36,598 nt of DNA. It comes from an uncultured Clostridia bacterium. GTDB taxonomy: Bacteria; Bacillota; Clostridia; Oscillospirales; Acutalibacteraceae. This document shows, one piece after another, positions 32,665 through 36,598 of this stretch. Each line of letters starts with the position of its first letter. Positions within the stretch are counted from its first letter, which is position 1. The stretch spans positions 1 through 36,598 of the forward strand of contig CANPXK010000021.1 of assembly GCA_947585965.1 (NCBI GenBank). The letters are read 5' to 3'. Under the pieces are notes generated by a model. That model was given only the letters and a program-made list of their open reading frames with translations. It searched no databases and was not told the origin of the DNA. The translations under genes were made by a program, and so were the position numbers.

Positions 32665-33192
32665 TTATCCCGCAAGTATACTGTTTCCTTTAGAGTCTAT
32701 CGCCACAATAGCCGGAAAATCCTCAACATAAAAACGGTATATCGCTTCCGTGCCGAGATCCTCGTAAGCGAGTGTCTCAATTTTTTTTATACTGCGGGAA
32801 ATAAGTGCCGCCGCACCGCCTATTGCGGCAAAATATACAACGGCGTTCTTTTTCATGGACTCGATAACTTCTTTGCTCCTTGCACCCTTTCCTATCATGC
32901 CCTTTAAGCCTCTGTCAAGCAGAGCGGGGGTGTATTTATCCATTCTGTAGCTCGAAGTCGGTCCTGCCGGTCCGACAGCATGACCGGGTTTTGCCGGAGC
33001 CGGACCTACATAATATATTACTTCTCCGCTGATATCTACGGGTAACGGCTTTCCCTGTTCAATAAGCTCAAACAGCCTTTTATGAGCGGCATCCCTGCCC
33101 GTGAGCATTGAGCCTGTTATAAGTACGGTGTCGCCTGCTTTAAGCTCTGCGATAGCTTCATCTGTAAGCGGTAATGTAATTTTCTTAGCCAT
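32665..33192 (-). CDS. Fumarate hydratase class I, beta subunit
   Basis: A 175-residue C-terminal-domain subunit of a two-part, Fe-S dependent class I fumarase or tartrate dehydratase. Recognisable are LKAGDTVLITGSMLTGRDAAHKR, YYVGPAPAKPGHAVGPAGPTSSYRMD, MIGKGARSKEV and AIGGAAALISRSI. With the alpha subunit it interconverts fumarate and malate. It starts 15 bases after the alpha gene, with GGAGG near the start. L-tartrate dehydratase cannot be excluded. Confidence 0.9.
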   Translation of the reverse strand: MAKKITLPLTDEAIAELKAGDTVLITGSMLTGRDAAHKRLFELIEQGKPLPVDISGEVIYYVGPAPAKPGHAVGPAGPTSSYRMDKYTPALLDRGLKGMIGKGARSKEVIESMKKNAVVYFAAIGGAAALISRSIKKIETLAYEDLGTEAIYRFYVEDFPAIVAIDSKGNSILAG

Positions 33193-33206
33193 ATTATTGC
33201 CCTCCT

Positions 33207-34058
33207 TTAAATTTCAGCTTCCTTATGCCTTGCCGCATGACAGCATATGTTTACTGCTACAGGCATTCCGGCTATGTGTGTCGGGAAATATTCTATGTTT
33301 ACACCGAGAGCTGTATTATCTCCGCCGAGTCCCGCCGGTCCGAATCCCATTTTATTTATTTCCGAAAGAAGCTCCTCTTCAAACTCGGCATACCTTTTAT
33401 CGGGATTTGCTGTATTTATCGGTCTGAGAGTGGCTTTTTTGGCAAGCATAGCCGCTTTTTCAAACGTACCGCCTATTCCTATTCCGACTACTATCGGAGG
33501 ACAAGGATTAGGTCCTGCATATCTTACCGTATCAAGAATGAAGTTCTTTACTCCCTCAATACCGGCAGAGGGGGTAAGCATTTTTACGGCAGACATATTT
33601 TCACTGCCGAACCCCTTGCATCCGGCAATAATTTTTATCTTATCGCCGGGTACTATTGTTGTATATATTATTGCCGGAGTATTATCCTTCGTATTAATTC
33701 TGTCGAAAATCGGGTCGTCTACTACGGATTTTCTCAGATATCCGTCTATGTATGCCCTTCTTACGCCCTCTTGAACGGCATCCTCAAAACTGCCGTTTTC
33801 AATAACTACCCTTTCTCCGTATTCGACAAACAAAACAGCCATTCCGGTGTCCTGACAAATGGGAACTTCCTCATCAGCGGCTATTTTGTTGTTTTCAATA
33901 AGCTGTGCAATAACGTTTTTTCCTATGGGACTGCTTTCAGTATTTTCTGCATTTTTCAGTGCATCCAAAATATCTTCGCCGATATAATAATTCATATCCG
34001 TATAAAGCTTCTTTACCGTTGCTGTTATTTCGGCTGCATCAATTCTTCTTATTTTCAT
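33207..34058 (-). CDS. Fumarate hydratase class I, alpha subunit
   Basis: A 283-residue subunit that holds the 4Fe-4S cluster; the cysteines in ICQDTGMAVLF, AGCKGFGSE and GPNPCPPIVVGIGIGG fit the ligand pattern. The ATG at 34058 is chosen: the frame is open to 34133, but GGAGG lies about 12 bases before 34058, the family opens with basic/hydrophobic MKIRRIDAAE, and the promoter -10 at 34105-34110 is downstream of the longer start. It pairs with the beta gene just behind it. Confidence 0.91.
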   Translation of the reverse strand: MKIRRIDAAEITATVKKLYTDMNYYIGEDILDALKNAENTESSPIGKNVIAQLIENNKIAADEEVPICQDTGMAVLFVEYGERVVIENGSFEDAVQEGVRRAYIDGYLRKSVVDDPIFDRINTKDNTPAIIYTTIVPGDKIKIIAGCKGFGSENMSAVKMLTPSAGIEGVKNFILDTVRYAGPNPCPPIVVGIGIGGTFEKAAMLAKKATLRPINTANPDKRYAEFEEELLSEINKMGFGPAGLGGDNTALGVNIEYFPTHIAGMPVAVNICCHAARHKEAEI

Positions 34059-34104
34059 TTTTTCAGGAACCTCCGTCACCTCATTAATTTTTTTAATATA
34101 ATAA

Positions 34105-34133
34105 ATTATAGAATAATTTGTATTTTTTTTCAA
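34105..34133 (-). promoter_or_regulatory. SigA-type promoter of the fumarate hydratase pair
   Basis: On the minus strand TTGAAA (34128-34133), exactly 17 bases and TATAAT (34105-34110). Confidence 0.75.
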
Positions 34134-34255
34134 TGCTTAAATCTTTTATTATGTCAGTATTCGTAAAACTTAATTAATATAAGTTAAAATATACAGATGA
34201 AATTGGAAGAATCTAAGAGTTTTACACAAAATCCGCAGATATTACAATGATAATC

Positions 34256-34284
34256 TTGACATAATGTTCATAAAGTATTAAAAT
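34256..34284 (+). promoter_or_regulatory. SigA-type promoter of the zinc-ribbon/repeat protein
   Basis: TTGACA (34256-34261), exactly 17 bases and TAAAAT (34279-34284), 60 bases before the start at 34345, which has its own TAGGAG site. Confidence 0.78.
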
Positions 34285-34344
34285 ATATATTAACAGATTA
34301 TTAATTTATGATTAAATTTTTATTATTATTATAGGAGTGTAATT

Positions 34345-36180
34345 ATGGCAGGAGATAAAGTGCAACTGCTTGAAGAAAAGAATATACATCTGTGGTTCGG
34401 AGGTTCACCGATTGTTCTCTGTACTATGAAGCTTGAGCTCAACAAGAAGGTAGGAGCAATTCTTGCTTATGCTAAAATGTTGAATGTTCAGCCTGAACAT
34501 ATACGGGAGGTAGTGTTTGACCTTATCTGCTATGATTCGGTAAGATTGATTGTAGATACTATTGAAAACTGTAAATTTACAGGTCTTGATATACCGAGAA
34601 ACGGCGTTTTCGGTATGGACGTTCCTATAAGAGTCAAGAATCCTACAACAAGGAATATTGAGTTTGTTATCAAATCAGTAACTACAACAGGTGGTGAAAC
34701 CTGGCAGAATGAAAACGGAATAAGATTTAATATGAGTCTTGAGCAAAAAAGTCTTATCAATGTACAGGGGGATCTGAACAGACAGTTCCTGGATAATTGT
34801 ACACGTGACGGTATTGACTATACAAGACTGATATTTCAGCCGGTGTTTAATGCTTCGTATTGGCTTTGTGCCTGCGGTGCTCTAAACTGGAGTGATGAGC
34901 CTGTATGCTGTGAGTGTAAGGTTCAAAAAAAATGGCTTTATGACAATATACAGAGTGACCTGCTGAAAAGTCAGGATGAGCAAAGAAAAAATGCTGCGAC
35001 AAGAGTGAGAAGAGAAGTTGAAGAAAGAGAAAGACAGGAGAAAGAACATAATAGGGAAACCTATGAAAAGAGAAAGGCGGAATATGAAAATCAACTGAAA
35101 AAGCAGAAAAGCAGAAAAAATGAGAAAAAGTTTATTCTTGTACTGATTGTGCTTTTTATATTTGCGGGCGGTGGTTTCCTGTTCTTTACATACGGACTGC
35201 CCTACATTGATTACCAGGATGCGGTTATGAGTATGAACAGAGGAGAATATGATACGGCGGCGGAAAAATTTGATAAAATGAAAGGGTATCGTGACAGTGA
35301 TGAGCTGAAAATTGAATGTATGTACAAAAAGGCAATTGATAAATTCTATGCAAGAGATTATTCTGCCGCTTCACAGTTGTTTTCAGAAATAGGCTCATAT
35401 AAGGATTCGACTCAGAGGTATACTGATTCCCTGCTCGGTATGGCGGACGGCTATCTTGAGCAGGAAGACTATGTTCAGGCATATTCTGTGTATGTTCAGT
35501 CCGGCTTTGATTACAGTACTAATGATAATGCGAAGAAATGTGCGGAGGAGATTTATAAGGATGCGTGCGAAGACCTTGAAAATAATCATTTGAGGATTGC
35601 TTATGAAAAGTTTGCCGGGATCGGTGATTTTAAAAAAAGCACGGAATATGCTACAGAATGTCAGTACCGCCTTGCAAATCGTGCTTATGACAGAGGAGAA
35701 TATAAGTCGGCGATTGATACATATACAAGTATTGCGGAATATAAGGATGTGGGCAAAAAGCTTAAAAAGCTCGAGATTCTTTCAATAATTTTAAGTGCAT
35801 CACCGGATGTTGATACACCTGCCGCATGGGATGTTTATGATGGCTACTGTCCGGAGTGCGGAAATAAGGCTCAATATGTGCTTGAATTTTACCAAAACGG
35901 TAAATATAAATTTAAGGTGGTTTGTGATAATAATTGCGAAATTGAGGATATGACAGGAAAGTTCAAAATCGAAGATAAAACCTTTTATTTATCAAACTAT
36001 ATCAGGGGAATTCTGATATGGGAAGAGGCGGCAAGCATAAAGAGTGTAAAGCAGGATGAGCAAAGCGTTGAAGGAAAGAATACTGCGATTGTTATGACCG
36101 ATCCTCTTAATCAAAAGAATAAGAAGACGGTAACTTTATACGGAAATAATGTTTCCGATAATACGATCTCCATAGCATGA
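34345..36180 (+). CDS. Zinc-ribbon membrane protein with TPR-like repeats
   Basis: A 611-residue protein without a family I can name. In order: an N-terminal domain of about 170 residues (cytoplasmic), a zinc-ribbon with C175/C177 and C188/C191, a charged coiled-coil at about 205-260, a membrane helix at about 262-284, TPR-like helical repeats at about 290-475 (each ends with a YKDS or YRDS-type turn, seen near 315, 352 and 466), and a second zinc finger (C502, C505, C527, C531) with beta strands. Basic residues before the helix place the repeats outside. It is transcribed away from the fumarate hydratase pair. Ends in a terminator. Confidence 0.75.
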   Translation: MAGDKVQLLEEKNIHLWFGGSPIVLCTMKLELNKKVGAILAYAKMLNVQPEHIREVVFDLICYDSVRLIVDTIENCKFTGLDIPRNGVFGMDVPIRVKNPTTRNIEFVIKSVTTTGGETWQNENGIRFNMSLEQKSLINVQGDLNRQFLDNCTRDGIDYTRLIFQPVFNASYWLCACGALNWSDEPVCCECKVQKKWLYDNIQSDLLKSQDEQRKNAATRVRREVEERERQEKEHNRETYEKRKAEYENQLKKQKSRKNEKKFILVLIVLFIFAGGGFLFFTYGLPYIDYQDAVMSMNRGEYDTAAEKFDKMKGYRDSDELKIECMYKKAIDKFYARDYSAASQLFSEIGSYKDSTQRYTDSLLGMADGYLEQEDYVQAYSVYVQSGFDYSTNDNAKKCAEEIYKDACEDLENNHLRIAYEKFAGIGDFKKSTEYATECQYRLANRAYDRGEYKSAIDTYTSIAEYKDVGKKLKKLEILSIILSASPDVDTPAAWDVYDGYCPECGNKAQYVLEFYQNGKYKFKVVCDNNCEIEDMTGKFKIEDKTFYLSNYIRGILIWEEAASIKSVKQDEQSVEGKNTAIVMTDPLNQKNKKTVTLYGNNVSDNTISIA

Positions 36181-36214
36181 TTAAGCGGACATATCATATA
36201 ATGAATTAAGAAAT

Positions 36215-36246
36215 CCGGGTATCCTTAACAGGTTATCCGGTTTTTT
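36215..36246 (+). terminator. Terminator after the zinc-ribbon/repeat protein
   Basis: CCGGGTATCC (36215-36224) pairs with GGTTATCCGG (36231-36240; one G-U, one mismatch) around TTAACA, followed by six T. Confidence 0.85.
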
Positions 36247-36382
36247 ACCCGGTGTTGCACTCAAGTGGCAAAGCATTGAACGTAATATATTTGTCTGAGA
36301 TTTAGAGATTTGGTAAATATAAATAAAAAAACAGGCAAACACGGAGAAATTAAATGCAACCTATAGAATTGCAAAATAAATA
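36247..36382. other. Short AT-rich gap before the tandem promoters
   Basis: No gene, repeat or RNA was recognised in these 136 bases. Confidence 0.4.
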
Positions 36383-36411
36383 TTGACAAAAGAATGTCGA
36401 TGTGGTAATAT
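36383..36411 (+). promoter_or_regulatory. First of two tandem stable-RNA-type promoters
   Basis: TTGACA (36383-36388), exactly 17 bases ending in TGTGG, and TAATAT (36406-36411), followed by AAATAAG and GTCGC. The next 120 bases resemble a clostridial rRNA leader, ending in an AGAACTTTGAAAA segment and A/T tracts. Confidence 0.75.
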
Positions 36412-36533
36412 AAATAAGCTGTCGCACGGAAGACCGGTAGCGAAGACAGGCGGGAGCCTTGATTAGAGCTGAGATTGAGCGAATAACGAACAGAAGAACT
36501 TTGAAAAAAGTTTAAAAAAGTTTTAAAAAAAGC

Positions 36534-36562
36534 TTGACAAACGGTTTGAAGTGTGGTAGAAT
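36534..36562 (+). promoter_or_regulatory. Second of two tandem stable-RNA-type promoters
   Basis: TTGACA (36534-36539), exactly 17 bases ending in TGTGG, and TAGAAT (36557-36562), followed by AAATAAG and GTCGC as in the first. A/T tracts just upstream could act as an UP element. The transcribed gene is right of the window; an rRNA operon is the most likely. Confidence 0.75.
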
Positions 36563-36598
36563 AAATAAGTCGCCAAACGAGCGGAAATAAAAAATAAA

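Noticed and set aside
32572-32907. A plus-strand frame that begins in the gap and runs into the fumarate hydratase beta gene
   Set aside because: Most of it is antisense to a well-supported gene and it has no ribosome site; a broken gene remnant could not be shown.
33225-34166. A 313-codon open frame on the plus strand
   Set aside because: Antisense to the fumarate hydratase alpha gene, with Cys/Tyr/Phe-rich composition and no family motif.
36354-36386. A ten-codon ORF before the tandem promoters
   Set aside because: No ribosome site, and it runs into the -35 box of the first promoter.
1-36598. CRISPR arrays, tRNA and rRNA gene bodies, riboswitches
   Set aside because: No regular repeat-spacer units, cloverleaf folds or known riboswitch cores were recognised by eye on either strand.

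Overview
The window looks like chromosome from an AT-rich, spore-forming member of the Clostridia. The evidence is a complete spoIIAA-spoIIAB-sigF operon, a SipL-type SPOCS/LysM protein directly before spoIVA (an arrangement I associate with clostridial rather than Bacillus spore coats), cdaA-cdaR, pyrK-pyrD, NrdR, strong TTGACA/TATAAT promoters and AGGAGG ribosome sites. A species name cannot be given from sequence alone; an Oscillospiraceae/Ruminococcus-like host is my inference.

Layout. 1-72: the 3' end (domains V and VI) of a group II intron whose body lies left of the window. 99-6183 (minus): exoA, then a five-gene block of ABC ATPase, ABC-2 permease, GldG-like protein, DUF4340 protein and GtrA-like protein, closed by a terminator whose loop holds the gtrA-like stop codon. 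6497-9800 (plus): a consensus promoter, a 19-codon Asn-rich leader ORF, an asparaginase, and a NatA/NatB-like ABC exporter pair overlapping it. 9857-11410: a tnpB-only IS200/IS605-type element with a probable omega RNA. 11527-14206 (plus): Lrp/AsnC regulator, PLP aminotransferase and ispE, ending in a hairpin terminator. 14304-18520 (minus): dCMP deaminase, pyrK, pyrD, a histidine phosphatase, ruvX and a VanZ-like membrane protein, probably one transcript. 18675-22944 (plus): a Nudix/winged-helix protein, a two-component system, nrdR and an amidohydrolase. 22971-25283: cdaA-cdaR, the c-di-AMP synthesis pair, followed at once by a terminator. 25412-29935: the sporulation block spoIIAA-spoIIAB-sigF-sipL-spoIVA.

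30088-36180 is more accessory in character. Two large zinc-ribbon, single-span membrane proteins, one with a caspase/gingipain-like His-Cys dyad and one with TPR-like repeats, flank a two-subunit class I fumarate hydratase. All three units have their own consensus promoter. At the right edge are two tandem promoters with near-identical spacing and downstream bases, of the kind that drive rRNA or stable-RNA operons; the transcribed gene lies beyond the window.

The least understood elements are the GldA/F/G-like plus DUF4340 locus, the extracellular caspase-like protein, the zinc-ribbon/repeat protein, and the Asn-rich leader before the asparaginase. No CRISPR array, tRNA or rRNA gene body was recognised.
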